Part shown: piece by piece, positions 28,634 through 36,908 of the stretch | Layout: the number at the start of each line of letters is the position of its first letter | How positions within the stretch are numbered: position 1 is the first letter of the stretch | Origin: Phormidium tenue FACHB-1052 | GTDB lineage: Bacteria; Cyanobacteriota; Cyanobacteriia; Phormidesmidales; Phormidesmidaceae | Direction: 5' to 3' | NCBI RefSeq assembly: GCF_014696675.1 | Contig: NZ_JACJQN010000005.1 | Span: forward strand, 186,001-250,000 | DNA length: 64,000 bases | Position numbers and translations under genes: made by a program | Notes under the pieces: generated by a model | Databases searched by the model: none | Told to the model about the DNA's origin: nothing | Seen by the model: the letters and a program-made list of their open reading frames with translations, nothing else

Positions 28634-29035
28634 ATGAAATCTTTAATTTCTCGTCTCTTGGCCCTAGTGCTAGTGGCCGTTGTTGGCCTCACGGGGTGCA
28701 GCGCAGGCACCAGCGGCATGCTCACCGGTGACTACCGTCAGGACACACTGATGCTGGTAGATAGCCTCAGAACCTCGATCAACCTGCCCGACGACGACCC
28801 AGCTAAGGTAGAAGCCCAGGCTGAAGCCAAATCCGTCATTAGTGACTTTGCCTCTCGCTATCGCCGGGATACCTCTGTGGCCAACCTCAGCTCATTTACT
28901 ACGATGCGCACGGCGCTAAACGCGATCGCAGGTCACTACAGCAGCTATCCCAACCGCCCCCTGCCTGAAAAACTCAAAACTCGCGTTGAGCAAGAACTAA
29001 AGCAGGTAGAATCCGCCCTCAAACGCGGAGCATAA
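28634..29035 (+). CDS. psb27: photosystem II assembly lipoprotein Psb27
   Basis: A 133-residue lumenal lipoprotein that binds CP43-containing PSII intermediates and delays manganese cluster assembly until processing is complete. The signal peptide ends in a lipobox (VVGLTGC, lipidated C22). The mature part has the Psb27 four-helix features GDYRQDTLMLVDSLRTSINL and ASRYRRDTSVANLSSFTTMR. It is followed by a hairpin terminator. It is the last gene of the block inferred to be inverted. Confidence 0.95.
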   Translation: MKSLISRLLALVLVAVVGLTGCSAGTSGMLTGDYRQDTLMLVDSLRTSINLPDDDPAKVEAQAEAKSVISDFASRYRRDTSVANLSSFTTMRTALNAIAGHYSSYPNRPLPEKLKTRVEQELKQVESALKRGA

Positions 29036-29080
29036 GCAAAAAGCTTTACGCTTTAGCCAGCTTTCTAATCAATTCAGAGT

Positions 29081-29107
29081 AAGAGGTCGTCCAGTGGACG
29101 ACCTCTT
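29081..29107 (+). terminator. hairpin terminator after psb27
   Basis: Perfect 12-bp arms AAGAGGTCGTCC and GGACGACCTCTT surround a 3-base loop. The arms end in a short T stretch (TCTTTG), so it is a plausible intrinsic terminator 46 bp after the psb27 stop. Confidence 0.65.
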
Positions 29108-29142
29108 TGTACGTCGGGCATGACTTCAATGAAAATTTTTAT

Positions 29143-29171
29143 TTGACGGGTTGGCGTCGGTTTGCTAGCAT
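29143..29171 (+). promoter_or_regulatory. sigma70-type promoter of rpmJ
   Basis: TTGACG (29143-29148) and TAGCAT (29166-29171) are separated by 17 bases, the optimal spacing. The predicted start lies about 22 bases before the rpmJ ATG. It stands between the psb27 terminator and rpmJ, giving the second ribosomal block its own promoter. Confidence 0.6.
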
Positions 29172-29201
29172 AGCAATTCTGTAGTAAAGTGCGAGTTGGA
29201 C

Positions 29202-29315
29202 ATGAAAGTCCGTGCGTCTGTGCGCAAGATGTGTGATAAGTGTCGTGTGATCCGCCGCCGTGGCCGGGTCATGGTGATCTGTTCTAACCCCAAGCATAAG
29301 CAACGACAGGGGTAA
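29202..29315 (+). CDS. rpmJ: 50S ribosomal protein L36
   Basis: A 37-residue protein, the smallest of the ribosome. [14 protein letters not shown] opens it; C11, C14, C27 and H32 form the zinc-binding set, so this is the zinc-containing form. In most cyanobacteria it follows infA directly; here it is the first gene of the plus-strand block and 16 kb from infA. rpsM lies 217 bp downstream, an unusually long gap. Confidence 0.95.
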   Translation: MKVRASVRKMCDKCRVIRRRGRVMVICSNPKHKQRQG

Positions 29316-29532
29316 CGTAAGGGCTGGCAAGGTATTCACAGCAATGTGGGTATCGCTTTTTACAGGCCAGATGGTGCTGAGTATACTGACTTAGATCAAC
29401 TGAATCTAAACGTTCTGTTTAGGTTTTTGATATAGGACTTTTGACGGTTCGGGCAGCGGCCCAATATAGCAGACCGAGTAGCCGTAGCTGGGCTGCATGG
29501 TTGAAACCACATACTGGGGGAGATAGTTAAAG

Positions 29533-29916
29533 GTGGCACGGATAGCAGGCGTGGATTTGCCACGCGACAAACGAGTTGAAATTGGCTTGACCTATATCTA
29601 CGGTATCGGCCTTACCCGTTCTAAGGAAATTCTCGCTAAAACCGGGGTCAATCCCGATGTGCGGGTCAAAGATTTAACCGACTCCGACGTAGCAAAGCTA
29701 CGTGATTCCGTCGAAAGCGACTATCAAGTAGAAGGCGATCTACGACGGTTGGAAAACATGAACATCAAGCGATTGATGGACATTGGCTCCTACCGTGGAC
29801 GGCGTCATCGCGCCGGTCTGCCGGTGCGTGGGCAGCGCACTCGAACCAACTCTCGCACTCGCCGGGGCGGTACCCGTCGTACGGTGGCTGGCAAGAAGAA
29901 AGCGCCTCGCAAGTAA
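29533..29916 (+). CDS. rpsM: 30S ribosomal protein S13
   Basis: A 127-residue protein of the 30S head that contacts the P-site tRNA and bridges to 50[21 protein letters not shown] and the C-terminal [20 protein letters not shown] are intact. The start is GTG. A hairpin with a T run follows the gene, before rpsK. Confidence 0.97.
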   Translation: MARIAGVDLPRDKRVEIGLTYIYGIGLTRSKEILAKTGVNPDVRVKDLTDSDVAKLRDSVESDYQVEGDLRRLENMNIKRLMDIGSYRGRRHRAGLPVRGQRTRTNSRTRRGGTRRTVAGKKKAPRK

Positions 29917-29962
29917 AACGGCTTCGCATTAGCCTCCAGCACCATGAGGGTTGAGCAGAGGG

Positions 29963-29988
29963 CTCGCTAAGCCTTATAGCGAGTTTTT
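29963..29988 (+). terminator. hairpin with T run between rpsM and rpsK
   Basis: Arms CTCGCTA (29963-29969) and TAGCGAG (29977-29983) flank a 7-base loop and are followed by TTTTT. This has the form of an intrinsic terminator or attenuator, placed inside a normally uninterrupted operon. Confidence 0.6.
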
Positions 29989-30078
29989 CTGACTGTTTAC
30001 AGGTGTTTGCTAGCGCTAGTAGCCCACCGACGATCGCATTGACTCAAGTTTCCTTGAATTGAATTTAGTGACAACGCT

Positions 30079-30471
30079 ATGGCCAAACCAACTCGAAAGA
30101 CTGGACCTCGTAAGAGTAAGAAGAACGTACCGAGCGGTGTCGCTCACATCCGTTCAACATTCAACAACACCATTGTGACTATTACTGACCAGTCAGGGGA
30201 AGCAATTTCCTGGGCTTCAGCAGGCTCTAGTGGATTCAAGGGAGCAAAGAAAGGTACCCCCTTTGCGGCGCAAACAGCAGCCGATAGCGCTGCCCGACGA
30301 GCAATGGATCAAGGCATGCGGCAGATTGAGGTTATGGTAAGCGGTCCTGGAGCTGGTCGCGAAACCGCTATCCGAGCCTTACAGGGAGCAGGTTTAGAAA
30401 TTACTCTCATCAGAGACGTTACTCCTATCCCCCACAACGGTTGTCGACCACCCAAGCGTCGTCGGGTTTAG
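30079..30471 (+). CDS. rpsK: 30S ribosomal protein S11
   Basis: A 130-residue platform protein of the 30S subunit. Conserved are [20 protein letters not shown] and the C-terminal signature [20 protein letters not shown]. It is separated from rpsM by 162 bp containing a terminator-like hairpin; a TTGACT at 30049-30054 could mark a promoter, but no convincing -10 follows. Confidence 0.97.
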   Translation: MAKPTRKTGPRKSKKNVPSGVAHIRSTFNNTIVTITDQSGEAISWASAGSSGFKGAKKGTPFAAQTAADSAARRAMDQGMRQIEVMVSGPGAGRETAIRALQGAGLEITLIRDVTPIPHNGCRPPKRRRV

Positions 30472-30539
30472 GTACTGACCAAAGAATCAGTGGCGCAGTT
30501 GGCGGGCAGGGTATCGCGAGGTTTAAGGGAGGCAGGATT

Positions 30540-31487
30540 GTGGCACAGTTTCATGTTGATTGCGTAGAGTCTGTCGTTGAAAACGACCAAAGTCAGTACG
30601 GTCGATTTGTTATCGAGCCTCTAGAACGTAGTCAGGGTACTACCGTAGGCAATGCACTACGGCGGGTATTGCTATCTAACTTAGAAGGCATTGCCATTAC
30701 AGCCGTAAGAATTGCTGGGGCGACCCATGAGTTCTCAACCATTGTTGGGGTGCGAGAAGATGTTCTCGACATTCTTCTCAACATGAAGGAGATCGTCTTA
30801 AGGAGCTATACCAGCCAGCCTCAAATCGGTCGGCTTCTAGTTCAAGGGCCGGCTCGGGTGACTGCGGGTCACTTTGAGCTGCCGTCTGAAGTAGAAGTGG
30901 TCAACCCTGAGCAGTATGTGGCAACAGTAGCCGATGGCCATACGCTTGAGATGGAGTTTAGGGTTGAGCGAGGTCAGGGCTATCGAGCCGTATCACGGAG
31001 CAAGGACGATGCTACGGCACTGGACTTTATCCAGATCGACTCTGTGTTTATGCCCGTGAAAAAGGTCAATTACACTGTCGAAGAGGTCATAGTTTCCGGC
31101 TCCATGCAGCGTGACCAGCTAATCATGGACATCTGGACGAATGGAAGCATCACGCCTCAGCAAGCAATGAGTCAGGCTGCCGATATCCTAGTGGGTCTGT
31201 TTATGCCCCTAAAGGATGTCACCTTAGAACCTAAGTTTGACGAAGAGGTCAAGGAAGAAGACCCCAACAATCAAATTCCCATCGAGGAACTAAGGCTTTC
31301 GGTGCGAGCCTATAACTGCTTAAAGCGGGCCCAAATTAATTCTGTGGCCGACCTACTGGACTTCAGTCAAGAAGATCTCTTAGAGATCAAAAACTTTGGT
31401 CAGAAATCTGCCGAAGAGGTGATTGAGGCGCTTCAAGAGCGCTTGGATATCACCCTCCCCCTTGAGAAGGCCTCTAAGACAGCCTAA
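30540..31487 (+). CDS. rpoA: RNA polymerase subunit alpha
   Basis: A 315-residue alpha subunit. The N-terminal domain dimerises and nucleates RNA polymerase assembly (GRFVIEPLERSQGTTVGNAL); the C-terminal domain (about 245-310; LRLSVRAYNCLKRAQINSVA) binds UP elements and activators. The frame is open to 30441, inside rpsK, but the GTG at 30540 (VAQFHVDCVE) with GGGAGG eight bases upstream is the start matching other cyanobacteria. Confidence 0.97.
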   Translation: MAQFHVDCVESVVENDQSQYGRFVIEPLERSQGTTVGNALRRVLLSNLEGIAITAVRIAGATHEFSTIVGVREDVLDILLNMKEIVLRSYTSQPQIGRLLVQGPARVTAGHFELPSEVEVVNPEQYVATVADGHTLEMEFRVERGQGYRAVSRSKDDATALDFIQIDSVFMPVKKVNYTVEEVIVSGSMQRDQLIMDIWTNGSITPQQAMSQAADILVGLFMPLKDVTLEPKFDEEVKEEDPNNQIPIEELRLSVRAYNCLKRAQINSVADLLDFSQEDLLEIKNFGQKSAEEVIEALQERLDITLPLEKASKTA

Positions 31488-31501
31488 TCCCAGGGTTTGC
31501 T

Positions 31502-31542
31502 TAGAACTAAATAGCCTAATACGCTGAGCTGTTCTATTTTTT
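31502..31542 (+). terminator. possible weak terminator or attenuator after rpoA
   Basis: TAGAAC (31502-31507) and GTTCTA (31531-31536) can pair and are followed by TTTTTT. The stem is only six pairs with a large loop, so this is weak evidence; rplQ follows 49 bp later. Confidence 0.3.
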
Positions 31543-31590
31543 CCTTGGTTACTTGTTCTTTAATTTTGTTGTTCATCTGGGTTCAGCACC

Positions 31591-31941
31591 ATGCGTCACC
31601 AGTGCCGCGTTCATCAACTTGGGAAGCCAGCAGACCAGCGTAAAGCTCTGTTGCGTTCCCTGACCACAGAGCTAATTCGCCACGGTCGAATTACCACGAC
31701 TAAAGCTCGGGCTAGAGCCGTGCGTGAAGAAGCCGATCGCATGATTACCCTAGCCAAAGATGGTTCTCTACCGGCCCGTCGGCAGGCTATGGGTTACATC
31801 TACGATAAACAGTTAGTACATGCTCTGTTTAGCCAAGCAAGCGAGCGCTACGGCAGTCGCAATGGTGGTTACACCCGCGTCGTCAAAACAGTTCGTCGCC
31901 GGGGCGATAACTCTGAGATGGCCATCATCGAGTTGACCTAA
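31591..31941 (+). CDS. rplQ: 50S ribosomal protein L17
   Basis: A 116-residue protein at the polypeptide exit region. [20 protein letters not shown] and the C-terminal [20 protein letters not shown] are typical. It lies between rpoA and truA in normal cyanobacterial order. Confidence 0.97.
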   Translation: MRHQCRVHQLGKPADQRKALLRSLTTELIRHGRITTTKARARAVREEADRMITLAKDGSLPARRQAMGYIYDKQLVHALFSQASERYGSRNGGYTRVVKTVRRRGDNSEMAIIELT

Positions 31942-31986
31942 TCCTTCTAGCGTAGCGTTCCTGTTGATAGCCCTTAGCCCGCATTG

Positions 31987-32859
31987 ATGGATAAGTTGTC
32001 CCCCATACAGCGCAGTCTGGAAAACCAGCCCGCAGAGTTTGCTCAGTCAACTCAGCGGGTGGCTCTGGTGGTGCAGTATGTGGGCACACATCTCCACGGC
32101 TGGCAATGGCAGCCCAACGCCCGTACGGTGCAGGGCGAAATTGAAGCAGCCGTGCGTTCAGTTTTGGGCTATGAGGTGCGTCTCAGTGGTGCAGGACGAA
32201 CCGATACAGGTGTCCATGCGGCGGCTCAGGTGGCTCATTTTGTTGCACCTAGCTTTATCCCAGCACACCGCTGGGCCGATGTGCTCAATGCTCGACTGCC
32301 AGAGGATATTCTAATTCGGGCTTCGGCGGCGGTGGCTGACACTTGGCATGCTCAATTTTCAGCTTGCTGGCGGCGCTACCGCTATACCCTATACACTGGA
32401 CAGCGGCCAAATTTGTTTGTGCGTCCTTTTGTCTGGCACTATTACCATCAATATTTGGACCAGGGAAAAATTCAGGTGGCTCTCGACGCCATGGTGGGCC
32501 ATCATGATATGACGGCCTTTCACCGGGCGCGCTCAGGCAAAAGCCATTCCTGGGTAGACCTACAAGTAGCTGAGTGTCACCGCCAAGACACTTTCCTCAC
32601 CGTTGAGCTTCAGGCCAAGGGTTTTTTGTACGGCATGGTGCGGCTAATTATGGGCCTGGTGGTGAAGGTAGGTAGTGGCGAACTGACACCGACACAGTTT
32701 GGTGAGCTGTGGCAGCAACGCCAGCGTCAGCAGGTCAAATATGCGGCCCCTGCCCAAGGGTTGTGTCTGCTTCGGGTTGGCTACGACGACCATCCCTTCG
32801 CTCAGGAGGTGTGGTTTGATACTCAGCCCCACTTTTTCTGGGGTTCGGCGGTAGCCTAA
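31987..32859 (+). CDS. truA: tRNA pseudouridine(38-40) synthase TruA
   Basis: A 290-residue enzyme that isomerises uridines 38-40 in tRNA anticodon stems. The catalytic aspartate is in GAGRTDTGVHA, and FLYGMVRLIMGLVVKVGSGE is conserved in the C-terminal half. The frame starts at a TTG (31984), one codon before the ATG at 31987, which I prefer. It lies between rplQ and rplM, the usual place. Confidence 0.95.
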   Translation: MDKLSPIQRSLENQPAEFAQSTQRVALVVQYVGTHLHGWQWQPNARTVQGEIEAAVRSVLGYEVRLSGAGRTDTGVHAAAQVAHFVAPSFIPAHRWADVLNARLPEDILIRASAAVADTWHAQFSACWRRYRYTLYTGQRPNLFVRPFVWHYYHQYLDQGKIQVALDAMVGHHDMTAFHRARSGKSHSWVDLQVAECHRQDTFLTVELQAKGFLYGMVRLIMGLVVKVGSGELTPTQFGELWQQRQRQQVKYAAPAQGLCLLRVGYDDHPFAQEVWFDTQPHFFWGSAVA

Positions 32860-32931
32860 AGTTTGTCCAGTTTTGTTCGGCTCGTTTGTTTTATTTAGTG
32901 TGGTTTACTCAAGAAAGGCAGCTCAAGCGCT

Positions 32932-33390
32932 ATGACTACTAAGACCTACATTCCCCCCACCGATTCTATTCAGAGGCAGTGGCACGTAATCGACGCTGAA
33001 GGTCAGCGCCTGGGACGGTTGGCAACCGAAATCGCCACAATTCTGCGCGGCAAAAACAAGCCGACCTTCACGCCTCACATGGACACTGGCGATTTTGTTG
33101 TCGTGGTGAACGCTGAAAAAGTGGTAGTCACGGGTCGTAAGTCCAGCATGAAGCTCTATCGGCGCCACTCAGGACGTCCTGGGGGCATGAAGGTTGAGAC
33201 CTTTGACAAGCTCCAAGCTCGTATTCCTGCGCGAATTCTTGAGCAGGCTGTGAAGGGTATGCTGCCGAAGAATTCTTTGGGTCGCAAGCAGTTCACTAAG
33301 CTTAAGGTGTATGCCGGGCCAGAGCATCCTCATCAGGCTCAAAATCCTGTAATTCACGCTGTAAATACTATTCCTGGAGAAGCTAAATAA
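32932..33390 (+). CDS. rplM: 50S ribosomal protein L13
   Basis: A 152-residue early-assembly protein. [20 protein letters not shown] and [20 protein letters not shown] are characteristic. The stop overlaps the rpsI start (TAATG), so the two are translationally coupled. Confidence 0.97.
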   Translation: MTTKTYIPPTDSIQRQWHVIDAEGQRLGRLATEIATILRGKNKPTFTPHMDTGDFVVVVNAEKVVVTGRKSSMKLYRRHSGRPGGMKVETFDKLQARIPARILEQAVKGMLPKNSLGRKQFTKLKVYAGPEHPHQAQNPVIHAVNTIPGEAK

Positions 33391-33803
33391 TGCAGGCTAC
33401 CGATCAATCTGAACGGGCTGTGTACTGGGGTACCGGTCGCCGCAAGACCTCCATCGCGCGAGTACGTCTAGTGCCTGGAAGTGGTCAGCTGGTAATCAAC
33501 AAGCGCCCTGGTGACGATTACCTACAGTTCAACCCAGCTTATCTCAACGCTACCAAGGCGCCTCTCGAGGTGCTGGGTTTGGAGAACGCCTATGATGTTT
33601 TAGTTAACGTCAAGGGTGGTGGCCTAACAGGTCAGGCTGATGCAATTCGGCTCGGTGTGGCCCGAGCACTGTGTGAGCTTGACCCCGAAAACCGCAAGCC
33701 TCTCAAAGTAGAAGGGTATTTAACTCGCGATCCCCGTGCTAAGGAGCGCCGCAAGTACGGTCTGAAGAAAGCCCGTAAGGCGCCTCAGTTCTCCAAGCGC
33801 TAG
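33390..33803 (+). CDS. rpsI: 30S ribosomal protein S9
   Basis: A 137-residue protein whose C-terminal tail reaches the P-site t[23 protein letters not shown] at the start and the ending [17 protein letters not shown], with the terminal KR, are complete. It overlaps rplM by one base. Confidence 0.97.
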   Translation: MQATDQSERAVYWGTGRRKTSIARVRLVPGSGQLVINKRPGDDYLQFNPAYLNATKAPLEVLGLENAYDVLVNVKGGGLTGQADAIRLGVARALCELDPENRKPLKVEGYLTRDPRAKERRKYGLKKARKAPQFSKR

Positions 33804-33830
33804 ATTGAAGTTAGTGATTTGGACATGGTT

Positions 33831-33859
33831 TGGCAAAGCTCAATTTTGAGCTTTTGCCA
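33831..33859 (+). other. stem-loop between rpsI and rpmE
   Basis: TGGCAAAGCTC (33831-33841) pairs with GAGCTTTTGCCA (33848-33859) with one bulged T and a six-base loop, an 11-pair stem. No T run follows, so it may be an mRNA processing or regulatory hairpin rather than a terminator. It lies 28 bp after rpsI. Confidence 0.45.
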
Positions 33860-33930
33860 TTACCACTAAATCCTTGCTCCTATCTCTGCTAAGTCTGTCT
33901 CACTCTATTGACGTTGTTTTAAACCCTGTC

Positions 33931-34179
33931 ATGGCAAAGTCTGATATTCATCCCACTTGGTATCCCGAGGCCAAGGTCTTCTGCGACGGTAAAGAGATTA
34001 TGACCGTGGGCTCTACTAAGCCTGAGCTGCACGTAGACGTATGGTCTGGGAATCACCCTTTCTATACCGGTACCCAGAAAATTATTGACACTGAAGGCCG
34101 CGTTGAGCGCTTTCTGCGTAAGTATGGTATGGCCGACACATCGGCTACTACCACCGACGACGCTGCCGACAAAGCTTAG
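33931..34179 (+). CDS. rpmE: 50S ribosomal protein L31
   Basis: An 82-residue protein bridging the two subunits. MAKSDIHPTWYPEAKVFCDG and WSGNHPFYTGTQKIIDTEGR match cyanobacterial L31. Only one cysteine (C18) is left where zinc-type L31 has four, so this is the zinc-independent form. The frame extends upstream to 33874, but the ATG at 33931 is the family start. The last 12 residues are a threonine/aspartate-rich tail. Confidence 0.95.
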   Translation: MAKSDIHPTWYPEAKVFCDGKEIMTVGSTKPELHVDVWSGNHPFYTGTQKIIDTEGRVERFLRKYGMADTSATTTDDAADKA

Positions 34180-34239
34180 TCTGCTGTGCTGTAGTAATAG
34201 GGCAAAGCATTCTGGCTAGACGGCGGACAAAAGGGGACT

Positions 34240-35340
34240 ATGGCTGAGGCGTACTTAATCGAAAAACTCAACTCTGTGGAACAGACGTTTCAAGAGCTGA
34301 CGCGGAGAATGGCTGACCCAGATGTAGCCAAGGACCCGGATGAGTTTCAGCGTATTGCCAAGTCTAGATCTTCCTTGGAGGAAACGGTTGCAACCTACGC
34401 TGAGTGGAAATCCACCGGCGAGGAATTGGCTGATGCGCGCGAAATCTACAAGGAAGCTAACAGCGACCCTGAGATGAAAGCGATGGCAGGTCTAGAGGTT
34501 GAGGCTCTAGATGCGAAGCTAGCGGAGCTAGAAGCTCGACTCAAGGTGCTACTGCTGCCACGCGATCCCAACGATGACAAGAACATTATGTTGGAGATTC
34601 GTGCGGGTACCGGCGGCGATGAGGCTAGTATCTGGGCCGGCGATTTGGTGCGCCTCTATTCTCGCTATGCCGAAACGCAGGGCTGGCGTGTGAAGCTGCT
34701 CAGCGAGTCGGCCGCCGATATGGGCGGGTTTAAGGAAGCAATTTTAGAGATTGCGGGCGATCGCGTCTACAGCCAGCTCAAGTTTGAGGCGGGGGTTCAC
34801 CGCGTTCAGCGGGTGCCGGTCACCGAGGCGGGCGGGCGGGTGCACACGTCTACGGCCACTGTGGCAATTATGCCTGAGGTGGACGAGGTAGAAGTGCAGA
34901 TTGATCCCAAGGATATTGAGCTCACCACGGCGCGATCGGGCGGGGCTGGCGGTCAGAACGTCAACAAAGTAGAAACGGCGGTCGATCTGATTCACAAGCC
35001 TACGGGCATTCGAGTGTTTTGCACCGAAGAGCGCTCACAGCTCAAAAACCGTGAGCGAGCCATGCAGATTCTGCGGGCTAAGCTCTTTGACATAAAGATG
35101 CGAGAGCAGCAGGAGGCCGTATCTTCGATGCGAAAGTCGCAGGTAGGCAGCGGAGCGCGATCGGAGAAAATTCGCACCTACAACTACAAAGACAATCGGG
35201 TGACCGACCATCGCCTCAACCAAAACTTTACCCTCACCCCGGTTTTAGAAGGGGATATTGAAGATTTGATTCAGTCATGCGTTAGCCGAGACCAGCAGGA
35301 ACGATTAGAGGAACTGGCGGCTGAGTCATCCGCAGTCTAG
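34240..35340 (+). CDS. prfA: peptide chain release factor 1
   Basis: A 366-residue class I release factor that recognises UAA and UAG and triggers peptide release. The catalytic GGQ is in [37 protein letters not shown] is also diagnostic. The codon-recognition tripeptide region is consistent with RF1 ([20 protein letters not shown]). It closes the plus-strand ribosomal cluster, 60 bp after rpmE. Confidence 0.96.
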   Translation: MAEAYLIEKLNSVEQTFQELTRRMADPDVAKDPDEFQRIAKSRSSLEETVATYAEWKSTGEELADAREIYKEANSDPEMKAMAGLEVEALDAKLAELEARLKVLLLPRDPNDDKNIMLEIRAGTGGDEASIWAGDLVRLYSRYAETQGWRVKLLSESAADMGGFKEAILEIAGDRVYSQLKFEAGVHRVQRVPVTEAGGRVHTSTATVAIMPEVDEVEVQIDPKDIELTTARSGGAGGQNVNKVETAVDLIHKPTGIRVFCTEERSQLKNRERAMQILRAKLFDIKMREQQEAVSSMRKSQVGSGARSEKIRTYNYKDNRVTDHRLNQNFTLTPVLEGDIEDLIQSCVSRDQQERLEELAAESSAV

Positions 35341-35344
35341 GGAT

Positions 35345-35386
35345 TTGTTAGGTTACGGACAGCCAGATTGCTAACAAAAGTTTTTT
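35345..35386 (+). terminator. probable terminator of the plus-strand ribosomal cluster
   Basis: TTGTTAG (35345-35351) pairs with CTAACAA (35371-35377) over a 19-base loop and is followed by AAG and six T. The loop is long, so the call is moderate. It lies just after prfA. Confidence 0.45.
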
Positions 35387-35454
35387 GGCCGAAATCAAAC
35401 TTTCAAAATCGAAAATCGGGACTAGGCTGAGGAAGTAGCGCTGCGGGCCGCCTA

Positions 35455-36756
35455 ATGGCTAAGTTTCTCCATATTGCCGATATCCACCTGGGATTTGACC
35501 GCTACGACACCCCGGAGCGCACCAAGGACTTTTTTCGGGCATTGCAAACGGTATTAGAGCGCTATGCCGTTGAGGAGGAGGTGGATTTTGTGGCGATCGC
35601 GGGCGATCTCTTCGAGCACCGCAACATTAAGCCTGCTACCCTCAACCAGGCCCAGGTTTGCCTCCAAACGCTGAAGGATGCCAACATTCCAGTGGTGGCT
35701 ATTGAGGGCAACCACGACAACCGCCCCTATGGCACTCGCACTAGCTGGCTTAAGTATCTCTCTGAGTGGAATCTGCTCAAGCTGCTGGAGCCCAACGACG
35801 GGGCGAATGTCAAAGAGCGGCTCCCCCCGTGGGACGACAGTACCCGCTCCGGCGGCTATATTGACCTACCCTGCGGCGTGCGGGTGATCGGATCGAACTG
35901 GTATGGGGCCACTGCCTCCCGAGCCATTGAGTTATTAGCTGACGCTATCAAAAGCCTGCCCGCCGGGCCTGATCATACAGTGTTGCTGTTTCACCACGGC
36001 CTAGAAGGGCAAATCTCTCGCTATGCTGGAGCACTGCGCTACAGCGAACTGCTGCCGCTCAAGGAGGCTGGAGTAGATTATTTGGCCTTAGGACATATCC
36101 ACAAAAATTACACCGCTGAGGGCTGGGTGTTTAATCCTGGCTCCCTGGAGGCTAACAATGTCGAGGAAAGCCGCTATCCCCGAGGTGCTTATTTAGTAGA
36201 ACTGTTGCCCGATCGCATCGACGCGCAGCTCAAGACGGATTACTTTCAGCGCCCCATTGAACGCGTAGAGCTAGTAGCCAAGGGACAGGAAAGCCTAGAC
36301 GAGCTGAACCAGATGGCCCTAGATTGCGCGATCGCCGCCGCTGCTAAACATCAGAGCAGCATCGCCCCCATTCTGGAGTTGAAAATCACTGGCCAGGTGA
36401 GTTTTGATCGGCTTGAGCTCGACACGCGCCGCTTACAGGAAGCCATTAAAGCCGCCAGTAATGCGTTGGTAGTGCTAGTTAAGTATGACGTGGAGGATGT
36501 GGCCTATCAAACTCCCCTCAACGACGGTCAAAATCGGGTTGAAATTGAGCAATCTATTTTTGAGGATATGCTCACGGCCCACCGCGACTACAAGAGCAGA
36601 GCCCCCGAACTTGCCCAAGGACTTACCGATCTCAAAGATCGCCAACTTTCTGGAGCAGACGAAATCTCACTTTACGGACTCGTCGAAACGTTGCTGGGGT
36701 TAGACCGCCAGATAGAGTGCTCCGAAGAACCGCTAGACACCACGCAAGATGCCTGA
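35455..36756 (+). CDS. SbcD/Mre11-like metallophosphoesterase nuclease
   Basis: A 433-residue calcineurin-fold phosphoesterase of the SbcD/Mre11 exonuclease type. Metal-binding motifs are D9 and H11 in IADIHLG, D51 in AGDLFEH, N86-H87 in GNHDN, a later FHHG near residue 182 and GHIH near residue 220. SbcD acts with the SMC-like SbcC at DNA ends; no sbcC gene is adjacent. The C-terminal 190 residues match the capping-domain region. Likely a DNA repair exonuclease, with the partner encoded elsewhere. Confidence 0.85.
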   Translation: MAKFLHIADIHLGFDRYDTPERTKDFFRALQTVLERYAVEEEVDFVAIAGDLFEHRNIKPATLNQAQVCLQTLKDANIPVVAIEGNHDNRPYGTRTSWLKYLSEWNLLKLLEPNDGANVKERLPPWDDSTRSGGYIDLPCGVRVIGSNWYGATASRAIELLADAIKSLPAGPDHTVLLFHHGLEGQISRYAGALRYSELLPLKEAGVDYLALGHIHKNYTAEGWVFNPGSLEANNVEESRYPRGAYLVELLPDRIDAQLKTDYFQRPIERVELVAKGQESLDELNQMALDCAIAAAAKHQSSIAPILELKITGQVSFDRLELDTRRLQEAIKAASNALVVLVKYDVEDVAYQTPLNDGQNRVEIEQSIFEDMLTAHRDYKSRAPELAQGLTDLKDRQLSGADEISLYGLVETLLGLDRQIECSEEPLDTTQDA

Positions 36757-36908
36757 GGAGATCTACAAATTGATGGTCAGCTACCCGTTGTCAGGGTCTA
36801 TCTGGCCAACTGTTAACCAACGGTCATTCACAGGAGGAAAAAACAGAATGGGAATAGTTGGTTATCCTTGAACTTCTCCTTTGCTTTTCTATCCTTAACT
36901 AGCGGCGT

